Part shown: positions 8,952-18,952 of the stretch, piece after piece
Numbering within the stretch: the first letter of the stretch is position 1
How the letters are laid out: each line of letters starts with the position of its first letter
NCBI GenBank assembly: GCA_028283025.1
Contig: JAPYNO010000091.1
Location: forward strand, 1 to 64,000
Source: Pseudomonadales bacterium
GTDB taxonomy: Bacteria > Pseudomonadota > Gammaproteobacteria > Pseudomonadales > Azotimanducaceae
Length of the DNA: 64,000 bases
Direction of reading: 5' to 3'
Made by a program: the position numbers and the translations under genes
The notes under the pieces: model-generated
What the model was told of the DNA's origin: nothing
Database searches by the model: none
The model's input: only the letters and a program-made list of their open reading frames with translations

Positions 8952-9242
8952 ATGGCTCGCATCACTGTTGAAGACTGCCTTGAGAACGTGGATAACCGTT
9001 TTGAACTCGTGCTCACCGCCACGCGAAGGGCGCGCCAGCTTGTGCAGGACGGCGCTCGCCCCCTCTTGGAGGCGAAGAATGACAAGCCGACGGTCACGGC
9101 GCTGCGTGAGATTGCGGAAGGCTTGATCGACGATGACATCATGGACACCCAAGACCAATTGATTATGTCGCACCGCGAGCAGACAATGCAGGTCACGGCC
9201 TCCTATGGAATTGGAGATGCAGGCAGCGGCGGCGACATCTGA
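8952..9242 (+). CDS. rpoZ: DNA-directed RNA polymerase omega subunit
   Basis: A 96-residue omega subunit. It begins [20 protein letters not shown] and carries the conserved ATRRARQL and [15 protein letters not shown] segments; omega stabilises the beta' subunit and forms a ppGpp-binding site in gammaproteobacteria. An AGAGG site (8936-8940) precedes the ATG. The gene overlaps the spoT frame by 38 bp, and rpoZ-spoT linkage is conserved in the class. The gmk gene, often upstream, is absent; priA diverges instead. Confidence 0.96.
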   Translation: MARITVEDCLENVDNRFELVLTATRRARQLVQDGARPLLEAKNDKPTVTALREIAEGLIDDDIMDTQDQLIMSHREQTMQVTASYGIGDAGSGGDI

Positions 9243-11412
9243 GTCGTACTTCCAAACCCAGCTCAAGGCGCGCTCTTCGAACGACTCGGTTGCCGCCCCG
9301 CTCAGCATTGATTGTTTGGTCGATGCGGCGGGCAAGTACCTGCCAAAGCCGCAGATCATGCGCATTCGCAAAGCCTATGAATTCGCGGAGTCCGCGCACG
9401 AGGGTCAGGCGCGGCACACAGGCCATCCTTACATTACCCATCCTTTGGCTGTCGCTTCGATCCTTGTTGATATGCGGCTTGATGACAAATGTATCATCGC
9501 TGCGCTGTTGCACGATGTGGTAGAGGACACTGCAAAAACGCAGTCGGCGGTGAACCGCCACTTTGGCAAGGAAGTCGGCTATTTGGTGGACGCAGTCAGC
9601 AAGCTCGGCAACATCCACAAATCTCGCCACGAAGCGCAGGCCGAGAACCTGCAGAAGATGATCATCGCCATGGCGAAGGACATTCGCGTCGTACTCGTGA
9701 AGATGGCAGACCGCTTGCACAACATGCGCACGCTTGCGGTGCTGCCGCCATTAAAGCGCCGCCGCATCTCTGAAGAAACCTTGGAGATCTACGCGCCGCT
9801 CGCGCGTCGCCTCGGCATGCACGAGATCATGGCGGAGCTAGAGGACTTAAGCTTTGAGAACTTGCATCCGCTGAGGAGCGCGTGCGTGCAGCGGGCGCGC
9901 ACCAAGTTTGCACTCAACCGCAAGTTCGTACTTAAGAAAATTACCGACCGTATCGCCAAGGCGGTGCAAAGCGCGGGCATTGAGGCTGATGTCTTCGGGC
10001 GCGAAAAACACCTCTATTCGATCTATCGAAAGATGAAGGACCGGCACAAATCCTTTCGCGAGATCATGGATGTGTATGGATTGCGGGTAATTGTCAAGAA
10101 TGTGGATGACTGCTATCGCGCACTTGGCGTCGTGCACGGTGTCTACAAGCCGTTCACCGATCGTTTCAAGGACTATGTCGCCATCCCGAAATCAAACGGT
10201 TATCAATCATTGCACACAACGCTCTTTGGCCTCGATTCCATTCCCATTGAAGTGCAAATACGCACGCACGAAATGGATGACATCGCCAATCATGGCGTTG
10301 CTCGCCACACCAAGTACGCCGGTAACGGCACTGCGTCTCCAGATGAATCGCTCTCCGAGCGCTGGCTGCAGGAAGTGCTCGAACTGCGCGATGACGCCAA
10401 AGGCAACTATGACTTCGTCGAGACCTTCAAGTCGTATTTGTTCCCGGACGAGGTCTATGTCTTTTCGCCAGACGGCGACATCTATACCTTGCCGAGCGGC
10501 GCCTCCCCCGTCGATTTTGCCTATGCAGTGCATACTGATATCGGCAACACCTGCGTGGCAAGTCGGATCGACCGTAACCTAGCCCCCCTCAATACTCGCC
10601 TTGAGACCGGGCAGACGGTCAACATCATTACCGCTAAGAGCGCATCGCCGAGCCCAGATTGGCTCAATTACGTCATTACCAACAAGGCGCGCTCAAGCAT
10701 CCGCCAAGTGTTGCGCGCCAATCAGCGCAGCGCCGCGATTGCCCTTGGCACCAAACTCCTCAATCAGTCGCTCGCGCACGCGAGTACCCATATTCGCAAT
10801 CTTGATTTCCGTCGCTTGCGGCGCGTTGTGCGTGGACTAGGCTTTCGCAGCGTCAAGGATCTGCTCGCCGCCATTGGCCGCGGGGAGCATACCGGCTATG
10901 CCGTGGCGAACCGCCTGCTTGAACATAAGGATGCGGATTTTTCTGCCGTGCCGGTCGAGATCGACGAGGCGGTTGGCATCAGTCAACGAGACCACTTGAT
11001 CATCAGTTTCGCGCGCTGCTGCAGTCCCGTGCATGGCGATTCGATCATCGGCCATGTATCCCATCAACGTGGCTTTGTGGTACACCGAGATGGCTGCCCG
11101 AACCTTGTTGAAATCCGCAAGCGCGCGGCTGATGAACTGACGCCTGCCAAATGGGTCGGCATGCCTGACCAGGAGTTTCAGGCGAGCCTCAAGCTTGAAG
11201 CGACCAACGATTCCCATGCCTTGTCTGATTTCGCATCCGTCATGCGGCAAGTCGGCGCGAGTATCAAGAGTCTCAAGGTCGAGAGCGACAATGATGAGCA
11301 GGCGCTCATTGACATGGAGGTCTCGGTTCGGGGCCTCTCGCAACTCAATCGCTTAGTGCGCCGCATAGCGGCGATACCAAGTGTTCGTGAAGTAAGGAGG
11401 GCTTTTCGATGA
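9205..11412 (+). CDS. spoT: bifunctional (p)ppGpp synthetase/hydrolase SpoT
   Basis: A 735-residue RelA/SpoT protein that sets the stringent-response alarmone level. The hydrolase HD domain is intact ([11 protein letters not shown], then LLHDVVEDT with H103 and D104). The synthetase domain follows (about 240-350: [49 protein letters not shown]), then TGS ([20 protein letters not shown]), the conserved-cysteine region ([17 protein letters not shown]) and a C-terminal ACT domain. Both catalytic halves look complete by family motifs. The start overlaps rpoZ; MQAAAA at 9217 is a possible alternative. ridA follows with an ATGA overlap. Confidence 0.96.
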   Translation: MELEMQAAAATSESYFQTQLKARSSNDSVAAPLSIDCLVDAAGKYLPKPQIMRIRKAYEFAESAHEGQARHTGHPYITHPLAVASILVDMRLDDKCIIAALLHDVVEDTAKTQSAVNRHFGKEVGYLVDAVSKLGNIHKSRHEAQAENLQKMIIAMAKDIRVVLVKMADRLHNMRTLAVLPPLKRRRISEETLEIYAPLARRLGMHEIMAELEDLSFENLHPLRSACVQRARTKFALNRKFVLKKITDRIAKAVQSAGIEADVFGREKHLYSIYRKMKDRHKSFREIMDVYGLRVIVKNVDDCYRALGVVHGVYKPFTDRFKDYVAIPKSNGYQSLHTTLFGLDSIPIEVQIRTHEMDDIANHGVARHTKYAGNGTASPDESLSERWLQEVLELRDDAKGNYDFVETFKSYLFPDEVYVFSPDGDIYTLPSGASPVDFAYAVHTDIGNTCVASRIDRNLAPLNTRLETGQTVNIITAKSASPSPDWLNYVITNKARSSIRQVLRANQRSAAIALGTKLLNQSLAHASTHIRNLDFRRLRRVVRGLGFRSVKDLLAAIGRGEHTGYAVANRLLEHKDADFSAVPVEIDEAVGISQRDHLIISFARCCSPVHGDSIIGHVSHQRGFVVHRDGCPNLVEIRKRAADELTPAKWVGMPDQEFQASLKLEATNDSHALSDFASVMRQVGASIKSLKVESDNDEQALIDMEVSVRGLSQLNRLVRRIAAIPSVREVRRAFR

Positions 11413-11795
11413 GCCAAGAACGCCAAGCTATTTTCACAGAGAACGCGCCTGCGCCGGTCGGTGCCTATTCGCAAGCTGTGCGGGCGGGCGGCTTTCTTTT
11501 TATCTCCGGCCAAGTGCCTTTGGTGCCGGACGAAAAAGCCCTTGTCAGCGACGATGTCGAGGCGCAGATTCATCAAGTGTTCAAGAACCTGCAAGCTGTA
11601 GCTGAAGCAGGCGGCGCATCGTTTGCGCAGGCGGTCAAGCTGACGGTCTATCTTGCAGATCTCGGTGATTTTCAGACCGTCAATCACATCATGGCTGACT
11701 ATGTGCCTGAGCCTTTTCCAGCAAGAGTCGCGATTCAAGCTGCCGCGCTGCCGCTCGGCGCGGCCATTGAGATCGACGCGATTCTCGTCTGCTGA
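11409..11795 (+). CDS. ridA: RidA-family 2-iminopropanoate/2-iminobutanoate deaminase
   Basis: A 128-residue YjgF/YER057c/UK114 protein. It hydrolyses reactive enamine/imine intermediates made by PLP enzymes. Family features: GAYSQAV, FISGQVPLVP, NLQAVAEAGGASFAQAVKLT and PFPARVAIQAAALP with the substrate-binding arginine, ending normally at EIDAILV. The ATG overlaps the spoT stop (ATGA), so translation is coupled. It takes the place of trmH in the E. coli spoT-trmH-recG order. Its TGA stop is in the same frame as the downstream recG homology. Confidence 0.94.
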   Translation: MSQERQAIFTENAPAPVGAYSQAVRAGGFLFISGQVPLVPDEKALVSDDVEAQIHQVFKNLQAVAEAGGASFAQAVKLTVYLADLGDFQTVNHIMADYVPEPFPARVAIQAAALPLGAAIEIDAILVC

Positions 11796-11804
11796 GCGTG
11801 CCCC

Positions 11805-13853
11805 ATCGACCTCTTTGCACTGCAAAGAACGCCAGTCACCGAGCTTCGCGGTGTCGGCAAGGCGACAAGCCGACAACTCGCGCGACTCGAAATTAAGAAT
11901 TGCCTTGACCTCGTGCTGCACTTGCCGTATCGGTGGCAGCGGCGCACAGCCTATGTTCCGCTTGCGGAGCTTCGCGGCAACCAAGAGCATCTGGTGCTCG
12001 GCCGTGTCATCGATTCGCAAGTGAGTCAAGGCGCAAAGCGTAGCTGGGACGTGCGCATCGCCGATGATTCCGGCACGCTCAATATTCGATTCTTTCATTT
12101 TTCAGACTTCCAATTGCGCCAGATTGCGCGCGGTGACCAAATGCGCTGCTTTGGCGTTGTTCGCTTCAGCGCGTGGGGCAAGCAGATGATTCATCCGGAA
12201 TACCGCACATCCAAGGCCGAAGAACCGCTGCCAGCCGATGAGTTCGATACGCCGGTCTATCATCTCACCGCGGGATTAACTAACAGCAAGCTTGCCGCGC
12301 TTGTTGAGCAGGTCATACTTGAACTCGACGATGATAGCTGGCCAAGGATTGAAAACGAACCAGCGCTTGCAATGAACGCGGTTGATGCCTTGCGAAAGCT
12401 GCACAAACCAGCGAAAGGCAGCACGGATGACGAGCTTTTCGCCGCGCGCGATCGACTGGTGATTGAAGAGCTCGCGGCGCATTTGATCAAGGCCAAGGGC
12501 GAGCGCAAGCGACTTGCCGAAGCGCCTTCGATCCCGCTGCCTCGCGGTCCGGGCCTCGGCCATCGCATGGTTGAGGCGCTCGGATTCTCGCTTACGCATG
12601 CGCAGTCGAACGCGCTCAAGATCATCCTGCCGGAACTTGAAGCACCACATGCCATGCTGCGCCTACTACAAGGCGACGTCGGCTCAGGCAAGACGGTGGT
12701 GGCTGCGTTTGCTGCCTTACGCGCGGCTGAAAACGGTCACCAAGCCGTCATCATGGCGCCGACTGAAATGCTCGCCGAGCAGCATTTCAATACCCTCACA
12801 GCCTGGCTTGAGCCACTCGCTATCGGCGTGCGCCTGCTCACAGGCTCGATCTCGGGCAAAGCGCGCCAGGCTGTGCTCACCGACCTGCGAAACGGAAAGG
12901 CGAAGGTGATTCTCGGTACGCATGCGCTGTTTCAATCCGATGTCGAATTTGATTCGCTCGCACTTGTCATCATTGACGAGCAGCACCGGTTCGGCGTCTA
13001 TCAGCGTCTCGCGCTCAAATCCAAAGGCTGCGAACCGCACCAGCTCATCATGACGGCAACGCCGATTCCACGCACGCTTGCCATGACCATGTATGCGCAC
13101 ATGGATCACACAGTCTTAGATGAGTTACCGCCGGGGCGAAAGCCTGTCACCACGACACTGCTACCCGAGGCAAGGCGGCGCGAACTTGTGCGTCGCGTGG
13201 GTTCGACGTGCAAGCACAAACGCCAAGCCTACTGGGTCTGCACGCGCATCGAAGAATCAGAAGAAGACGATGTGCAAGATGTGCACAATACGGCGCAGGT
13301 GCTTCGCGAGCAGCTGCCCGGTCTTGGCATCGCTGCGATTCACGGGCGCATGAGCTCTGGTGATAAGCTCGATCTGATGCGCCGCTTTCGCGCAGGCGAG
13401 ATTCGTGTGCTGGTCGCGACAACCGTGATTGAAGTGGGAGTCGATATCCCGAATGCATCGCTCATGATTATTGAGAATCCTGAGCGCCTCGGCCTCGCGC
13501 AGCTGCATCAGCTTCGCGGCAGGGTGGGGCGGGGCGCAATGGAAAGCCATTGTGTGCTCCTGCACGGCCAAGAACTGTCATCGACAGCGCGCGAACGACT
13601 TGATGCCTTGGCGTATACCAACGACGGGTTCGAGTTGGCCGAGAAGGATTTATCGCTTCGCGGTGAAGGTGAGATCACCGGGGTTCGTCAAAGTGGATTG
13701 GCGCCGTATCGAGTGGCAGATCTTCGCAGTGATCGGGCATTGCTTGGCCCTGCGCTCGCAGCTGCGGAGCGCTTGCTCGATGAGCAACAAAGCGCTGCGG
13801 CGCTACTGCCGGGCATTTGGGTGCGTGAAGTGTCGAATGTCACGACGGTTTGA
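11805..13853 (+). CDS. recG: ATP-dependent DNA helicase RecG (start codon unresolved)
   Basis: A superfamily 2 branch-migration helicase that remodels stalled forks and R-loops. Present: wedge/OB region (LPYRWQRRTAYVPL onward), Walker A GDVGSGKTVVAAFAAL, IDEQHRFGV, MTATPIPRTLAMT, and GLAQLHQLRGRVGRG. The first standard start in this frame is GTG at 11913 (LHLPYRW), but the reading frame upstream encodes conserved RecG sequence (PVTELRGVGKATSRQLARL, from about 11832). No ATG, GTG or TTG occurs in frame between the ridA stop and 11913. ATC (11805) or CTG (11820) are near-cognate candidates; a base error in the sequence is the alternative. Confidence 0.9.
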   Translation: MDLFALQRTPVTELRGVGKATSRQLARLEIKNCLDLVLHLPYRWQRRTAYVPLAELRGNQEHLVLGRVIDSQVSQGAKRSWDVRIADDSGTLNIRFFHFSDFQLRQIARGDQMRCFGVVRFSAWGKQMIHPEYRTSKAEEPLPADEFDTPVYHLTAGLTNSKLAALVEQVILELDDDSWPRIENEPALAMNAVDALRKLHKPAKGSTDDELFAARDRLVIEELAAHLIKAKGERKRLAEAPSIPLPRGPGLGHRMVEALGFSLTHAQSNALKIILPELEAPHAMLRLLQGDVGSGKTVVAAFAALRAAENGHQAVIMAPTEMLAEQHFNTLTAWLEPLAIGVRLLTGSISGKARQAVLTDLRNGKAKVILGTHALFQSDVEFDSLALVIIDEQHRFGVYQRLALKSKGCEPHQLIMTATPIPRTLAMTMYAHMDHTVLDELPPGRKPVTTTLLPEARRRELVRRVGSTCKHKRQAYWVCTRIEESEEDDVQDVHNTAQVLREQLPGLGIAAIHGRMSSGDKLDLMRRFRAGEIRVLVATTVIEVGVDIPNASLMIIENPERLGLAQLHQLRGRVGRGAMESHCVLLHGQELSSTARERLDALAYTNDGFELAEKDLSLRGEGEITGVRQSGLAPYRVADLRSDRALLGPALAAAERLLDEQQSAAALLPGIWVREVSNVTTV

Positions 13854-13882
13854 GGCGCCTTGCAATCGGCTTGTCGCCCTAG

Positions 13883-15121
13883 TTAGCCCGGCCATCGAGC
13901 AGAAACATCAAATTCAAACAGCTCCTTCTTCGAGTTTCTTTTGCGAATCGCGGAACATTGGACTTCCTCGAATCCCAAGTCTTCGAAAATCGCTGCATAG
14001 ATTTTCTCCACCGACAGCAGCACACCATAGAATGTCGAATTGCCAACGATGTAATGCAATTCGCTGCCCTGCTTGACCAAGGGCAGCAAAGAGACGATAT
14101 GATCCCGTATGTCATTGAAATATTTAGCGACATATTTTGAGAGTAGCAGTCCGTTCTTGTTGTCGTCATGCGCAATCTTGCTCAAGGAGTCGACGAGCAG
14201 CGGATGGACACATGAACCATTCGGCATTTCCCAACGAATAAGCCTACTAGTGGCGACACCCCAAGTGCCTCCTATGGCTGACCAGTCCAACTCGCCAGCA
14301 TGGCGCCCGCTATCTAGGAAGTCGAGCCAATACATATACGGCCTTAGCTCTCGTATGTACGACATTCGGTTGGCATACGGAGGCGATGTGACGATCAGGT
14401 CAAACGGTCCATCGATCACCTGAGTAAGGTTTCTTGCGTCTCCAAACACAATTTGCCCAGTCCCCTTGGGGTTGTTGTGTGCGCCTTCCAATACGAGTTG
14501 CAAATCATCGCGGAATCTCTGTTCCATGTCTCCGCCAAAAGGGATGCTCAGTTGACTCGCATCCTTGAATGACATGGACTGATGGTTGAATGCAGCATTT
14601 GACAGTCCAATCAGCGTTCGACAGAACGCCACTAGCAACAGGTCTCTTTCGGGTGATGGCTTCTCGCTTTCCTGTTCAATGCCGGACTTAAGCATACACA
14701 GAAAGGTCAGCGCGGTTGCAGGCCACCACCTCTCTATATTGTGAATGGGTGGAGTTTCGACAGGTTCAACTGCGCCGCGACCAACCGCGTCCAACACTCG
14801 CGCGCCGGCAGCACGTGTCGATGCCAATACTGAGCGAGGGTAACGTGCGAGCTTCACGCTACCTAGCCATACGAGAAACGGATTAATGTCTGTCGATACA
14901 CCTTCGTGCCCGTGGTATGCAGCGCTGAGCGCTGTCGTTGCCGTTCCGCAAAAAGGGTCTAATATGCGCCGCGGTCTCCCATGCCTTGAGATGAGCGCTT
15001 CCACAATCTTGACCGAATAGGCAGGAGTAAGCCGTAGCCAGCCATGTCGTCCTGCGCGCGTGTTGAACTTATGAGTGTAATCCGTTCGTTGTCGCAATCC
15101 TTGCGCAGCCAAGGCACTCAC
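13883..15121 (-). CDS. DNA methyltransferase of a type II restriction-modification system (amino-MTase)
   Basis: A 412-residue SAM-dependent DNA methylase. The SAM-binding motif I is DPFCGTATTALSAAYHG (about 56-72) and the catalytic motif IV is TSPPYANRMSYIREL (about 238-252). SPPY favours N4-cytosine methylation but N6-adenine cannot be excluded. The motif order (I before IV) suggests the beta-like layout. Its start overlaps the stop of the upstream nuclease-like gene (ATGA), so the two are made together, and it protects host DNA. It is convergent with recG (29 bp apart). Recognition sequence not deducible. Confidence 0.85.
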   Translation of the reverse strand: MSALAAQGLRQRTDYTHKFNTRAGRHGWLRLTPAYSVKIVEALISRHGRPRRILDPFCGTATTALSAAYHGHEGVSTDINPFLVWLGSVKLARYPRSVLASTRAAGARVLDAVGRGAVEPVETPPIHNIERWWPATALTFLCMLKSGIEQESEKPSPERDLLLVAFCRTLIGLSNAAFNHQSMSFKDASQLSIPFGGDMEQRFRDDLQLVLEGAHNNPKGTGQIVFGDARNLTQVIDGPFDLIVTSPPYANRMSYIRELRPYMYWLDFLDSGRHAGELDWSAIGGTWGVATSRLIRWEMPNGSCVHPLLVDSLSKIAHDDNKNGLLLSKYVAKYFNDIRDHIVSLLPLVKQGSELHYIVGNSTFYGVLLSVEKIYAAIFEDLGFEEVQCSAIRKRNSKKELFEFDVSARWPG

Positions 15122-15954
15122 AACGGCACCGGCGTTAGCAAGGATTGAAGAATGATGTCGATTTCACTTTGAAGGATTGAGCTGTTGCGGCGAAAAAAGG
15201 CAGCCAAGTCGTAGCCAATCACATCCCGCATAAAGTCGTAGGTAGAAACCAGCGGATCACCTAGGCCTATCACACCTGTGAGCACCGACCACTTCTCAGC
15301 GCGGTAACGCATCGACACATCGCTATCTATCTGGCTCGACAGAATAACAGCGCAAGGCAAATAACCACGAGTGTATGCTGTCGCGGCGTTGGCAATATCG
15401 GCATTCTGCCGTTTGGAATCTTTACTCTTATAGCCTTGTCGAACTTCAAACACCGCACCTGACAAGCTTTGGGAAATTCTTTCGTCAACATCGAGCATCT
15501 TTGCCGAATGGCTCATCCAGTCGCGAAACCGCTCTCGTTGCTCACCATCGCCGATTTCATCAAAGAGAATTCTTCCATCGAGATGCAAGGTCCTCTTTCG
15601 ACCACTCGGCAGGCGTGTTTGATAAGACCAATTCACATGCTCTTCCGACAGAGCAAAGGAATCTGTGATGATTTTGCGAAACAGCCTCTCACAGCCGATT
15701 CCGATTTGCCGATACACGCTCGTCATGCCACCAGCTACCTTGTGCGCCGCATACATCATGGGATTGTCCAGCCCAAACCAAGCGTAAAAGGCATCACCCT
15801 GGTACAACTCTCGAAACTGCTCCAACGTGAATCCTGCGCCCTTTGCTCCTTGACCGAACTTTGGCTTGTATTGCGCACAGACTCTGATCGCGTCTAGCAC
15901 AATCTGCATGTACTCATCATCCTGAGCCGCCGTAGGCTTCATATTCATCACCAA
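15118..15954 (-). CDS. putative type II restriction endonuclease
   Basis: A 278-residue protein placed immediately before, and overlapping, a DNA methylase, the normal layout of a restriction-modification pair. The segment GAVFEVRQGYKSKDSKRQNAD (described here in two parts: GAVFEVRQGY and KSKDSKRQNAD) has the acidic-x-basic look of a PD-(D/E)xK active site, with ILFDEIGDGE before it. I could not assign it firmly to a named family; a CfrBI-like enzyme is a guess. The start may be TTG 15954 (GAGG 8 bases upstream) or ATG 15948 or 15942. The region is AT-richer than its neighbours, suggesting horizontal gain. Confidence 0.7.
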   Translation of the reverse strand: MVMNMKPTAAQDDEYMQIVLDAIRVCAQYKPKFGQGAKGAGFTLEQFRELYQGDAFYAWFGLDNPMMYAAHKVAGGMTSVYRQIGIGCERLFRKIITDSFALSEEHVNWSYQTRLPSGRKRTLHLDGRILFDEIGDGEQRERFRDWMSHSAKMLDVDERISQSLSGAVFEVRQGYKSKDSKRQNADIANAATAYTRGYLPCAVILSSQIDSDVSMRYRAEKWSVLTGVIGLGDPLVSTYDFMRDVIGYDLAAFFRRNSSILQSEIDIILQSLLTPVPL

Positions 15955-16034
15955 TACATCGGCCTCGCCATCAAAGTAGCGATATATTCACAGTTGCGCT
16001 CATCCATTCGGTGGGGAAGCTCACACTGCAAGCA

Positions 16035-16358
16035 TCAACGCTCCAAGAGGTCACGCTTGTCGCTGACCTCCTTCCAATCGTCAGCATCAGCAGGCGGTGT
16101 GCCGGTTTCTGTGATATTTGGCCACATGTCCGCAAGTTCGGCGTTGATTTCAATAAACGCCTGCTGCTTTTCAGGCAGTTCATCCTCCGCATAAATCGCT
16201 TCGACCGGGCATTCAGACTCGCACAGGGCGCAGTCAATACACTCGTCGGGATGGATGACGAGCATGTTGGGGCCTTCGTAGAAGCAATCGACAGGGCAAA
16301 CTTCTACACAGTCCATGTATTTGCATTTGATGCAGTTTTCGGTGACAACAAAAGTCAT
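16035..16358 (-). CDS. fdxA: 7Fe ferredoxin (FdxA)
   Basis: A 107-residue ferredoxin. The first cluster region is [17 protein letters not shown] and the second is [12 protein letters not shown]; the spacing (first Cys group expanded, second CxxCxxCxxxCP) fits one 3Fe-4S and one 4Fe-4S cluster, with a C-terminal extension typical of the Azotobacter FdI/FdxA group. It transfers low-potential electrons to an unknown partner. It lies 12 bp after mutS, a linkage seen in Pseudomonas and relatives. Confidence 0.93.
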   Translation of the reverse strand: MTFVVTENCIKCKYMDCVEVCPVDCFYEGPNMLVIHPDECIDCALCESECPVEAIYAEDELPEKQQAFIEINAELADMWPNITETGTPPADADDWKEVSDKRDLLER

Positions 16359-16370
16359 GTCAGTAGGGTC

Positions 16371-18950
16371 TCAATTCTTGTTCGGTTTGCCAGATGCAAT
16401 CTCGGCGGTCGCGATCAGTTCGTAGAGCGCAGCGTGCGCATCCCGCGGCGACAAGGCATCGGCATCTAGCGACGCAATTCTATCAACAAGCGCCTTCGTT
16501 TCGGCAGCGAGCGCGGCGGAATCTGGCTCGAACAGTGTCGATGCACCTTGCGCTTTCGGTTGAATTCGGGATTCGAGTCGCAGCAATTCTTCTCTCGCGT
16601 CGCGTAATACGCTTACTGGCACCCCAGCTCGCTTAGCAACTTCAATGCCATAGCTGCGCGATGCCGGGCCTAGATCGACCTTGTAGAGAAACACGATGTC
16701 CTCTTGATGGTCGGTGGCCGAAAGATGCACATTCTCAATACCAGGATGCTCGGCAAGCGCCGTCAATTCGAAGTAATGGGTAGCGAAGAGGCACAGGCTG
16801 CGGCAAGCATGCGTGAGATGCCGGGCAATGGCAAAAGCGAGCGCGAGGCCATCATAGGTGCTGGTGCCACGGCCAATCTCATCGATCAACACGAGCGAGT
16901 CGGGGCTTGCATTGTTGAGCAGGTTCGCCGTCTCGATCATCTCCGTCATGAAGGTAGAGCGTCCTTGCGTGAGGTCATCGGACGCACCGATGCGCGTGAA
17001 GATAGCATCGATAGGGCCGATTCTAGCTTCGACTGCCGGTACCCAGGAGCCGACATGCGCGAGCAGGGCAATAAGCGCGGTTTGGCGCATGTACGTCGAT
17101 TTGCCACCCATATTGGGGCCGGTGATAACGAGCAGGCTGGCATCGTTTTCGAGCCGCAAGTCATTGCGAATAAAAGGCTGCGCGATGTGTTCTGCCACCA
17201 CAGGATGCCAACCGCCGCGATAGCTGATGCCACGCGCTTGCACGAACGCTGGCGCACAAAAACCAAGGCTGCGAGCGCGCTCGCCGAGGCTCGCGAGGGC
17301 ATCAAGTTCGGCTGCTGCGGAGGCTGTTCTTTTCAGTTCGGCGACACTCGATTGCAGCGTATCGATCAAAACTTGATACAAGGCGGCTTCCAAAGCGATA
17401 GCGCGGCTCTCGCTTGAAAGGGCCTCACTTTCAAAAGCTTTCAGTTCAGTGGTCGTGTAGCGTTCGGCATTCTTGAGCGTCTGTCGTGGTATGTAATTGT
17501 CCGGCACGCGCGAACGTGCGGCGCGACTGATTTCGATGTAGTAGCCATGCACGCGGTTGTAGCCAACCTTGAGACTCTGATTGCCGGTCTTGAGGCGTTC
17601 ATCGGCTTCGAACTGCTGCAGAAAATCCTGCGCGTTTTGTTGCACGCCTCGCAATCGATCAAGCTCGACATCGTAGCCATCGGCCATATAGCCGCCTTCG
17701 CGTACTAAGGCGGGTGGTTCATCGACAAGCGCGCGCATGAGCAGCGAACGCACATCACTGAACTCCGAGCAGCGGATGCGAATATCAAGTAGGCATGCGG
17801 ATGTCGCTTGGGCAAGCGTGTTTGTGATATCGGGCAATAGATCGAGGGCGCGCTTGAGCTTGACGAGATCACGAGGTGAAACTGTGCGAAGCGCAAGTCG
17901 CGACACAATACGCTCCATATCTCCAAACTCGCCGAGCAGCGGCGCAAGCTGTTCGTCTAGGCGTGAATGAACAATCTCGGAGACTGCCGCTTGCCGATCA
18001 AGCACCTCTTCGATGACACGGCTCGGGGCACGCAGCCAATCGCGCAGCCGGCGCGCGCCCATGGCCGTGCGCGTGCTGTTCATGAGGCTAAAGAGCGTCG
18101 GAGACGCACTGCCGTCTGACCGTATGTCAATTTCGAGTGCCCGGCGAGTGACCGCATCGAGATGCACCCGCTCCTCGGTGCGCAGCACTTTGAGCGTATC
18201 GATGTGTGCGGCGTTCTGCCCGATCTTGCGTTTCGCATAGGTCAGTACGGCGCCGGCTGCAGCGATGCCTAACGGCTTGTGCTCGCAGCCAAAGCCACTC
18301 AGGTCTTCCACATCGAATTGCCGGCGCAAGCGACGTTTCCCCGCCTGCGTATCGAAATCAAGTTGGTCGAGCGTTTTCACACACAGCGTTTGCGGCAAGA
18401 TTCCCTTGCATGTGCCTTCGCTCGCAATCAGCACCTCACTTGGATTGAAGCGGGCGATTTCCGCGATAAGGTCACGGGCATTCTCCGCTTCACCGATCTG
18501 AAATGTACCGGACGCCAAAGAAAGATACGCGAGTCCAAAGCGAGCAGGCTCGCTTGATTCGGCAATGGCGAGCAGCCCGCTGTCACTTGCCTGTTCAATG
18601 AACGCATCCTCAATCAAAGTGCCGGGCGTGAGCACCCGGGTCACCTTGCGCGCGACCGGCCCTTTGCTAGGCTGAGACTCTTCGAGCTGATCGCAAATGG
18701 CAATCGACTCGCCTTGTCGTAAAAGTTTGGCCAAATAGGATTCGGCTGCGTGCTTCGGAATCCCGCACATGGGAATGCGCCCACCTTTGGCTGAGCTTCG
18801 CGCCGTGAGCGTCAAGTCAAGCAGGTTTGATGCGCGCTCCGCATCATCGTAGAAAAGTTCGTAGAAATCTCCAAGCTGAAAGAACAGCAGATCATCCGGA
18901 TGTGCCGACTTCATGCGCCGATACTGCGTCATGATCGGCGTCTCGTCCAT
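16371..18950 (-). CDS. mutS: DNA mismatch repair protein MutS
   Basis: An 859-residue mismatch sensor ATPase, nearly the E. coli length (853). The N-terminal mismatch-reading motif is [12 protein letters not shown] (Phe-x-Glu). The ATPase has Walker [14 protein letters not shown] and the [12 protein letters not shown] signature, with helix-turn-helix dimerisation sequence near the C-terminus. The ATG at 18950 ([10 protein letters not shown]) is preferred to a TTG at 18959 that would overlap mpl; it leaves 2 bp between mpl and mutS, so they are co-transcribed. No mutL is in the window. Confidence 0.97.
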   Translation of the reverse strand: MDETPIMTQYRRMKSAHPDDLLFFQLGDFYELFYDDAERASNLLDLTLTARSSAKGGRIPMCGIPKHAAESYLAKLLRQGESIAICDQLEESQPSKGPVARKVTRVLTPGTLIEDAFIEQASDSGLLAIAESSEPARFGLAYLSLASGTFQIGEAENARDLIAEIARFNPSEVLIASEGTCKGILPQTLCVKTLDQLDFDTQAGKRRLRRQFDVEDLSGFGCEHKPLGIAAAGAVLTYAKRKIGQNAAHIDTLKVLRTEERVHLDAVTRRALEIDIRSDGSASPTLFSLMNSTRTAMGARRLRDWLRAPSRVIEEVLDRQAAVSEIVHSRLDEQLAPLLGEFGDMERIVSRLALRTVSPRDLVKLKRALDLLPDITNTLAQATSACLLDIRIRCSEFSDVRSLLMRALVDEPPALVREGGYMADGYDVELDRLRGVQQNAQDFLQQFEADERLKTGNQSLKVGYNRVHGYYIEISRAARSRVPDNYIPRQTLKNAERYTTTELKAFESEALSSESRAIALEAALYQVLIDTLQSSVAELKRTASAAAELDALASLGERARSLGFCAPAFVQARGISYRGGWHPVVAEHIAQPFIRNDLRLENDASLLVITGPNMGGKSTYMRQTALIALLAHVGSWVPAVEARIGPIDAIFTRIGASDDLTQGRSTFMTEMIETANLLNNASPDSLVLIDEIGRGTSTYDGLALAFAIARHLTHACRSLCLFATHYFELTALAEHPGIENVHLSATDHQEDIVFLYKVDLGPASRSYGIEVAKRAGVPVSVLRDAREELLRLESRIQPKAQGASTLFEPDSAALAAETKALVDRIASLDADALSPRDAHAALYELIATAEIASGKPNKN

Positions 18951-18952
18951 GG

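Noticed and set aside
11793..11795. Readthrough or selenocysteine decoding of TGA joining ridA to recG.
   Set aside because: RidA ends at its normal C-terminal strand before this codon, and a fusion would be unprecedented to my knowledge; a non-standard recG start or base error is simpler.
11178..12098. A 306-codon minus-strand frame over spoT, ridA and recG.
   Set aside because: It crosses three conserved plus-strand genes and looks non-coding in composition.
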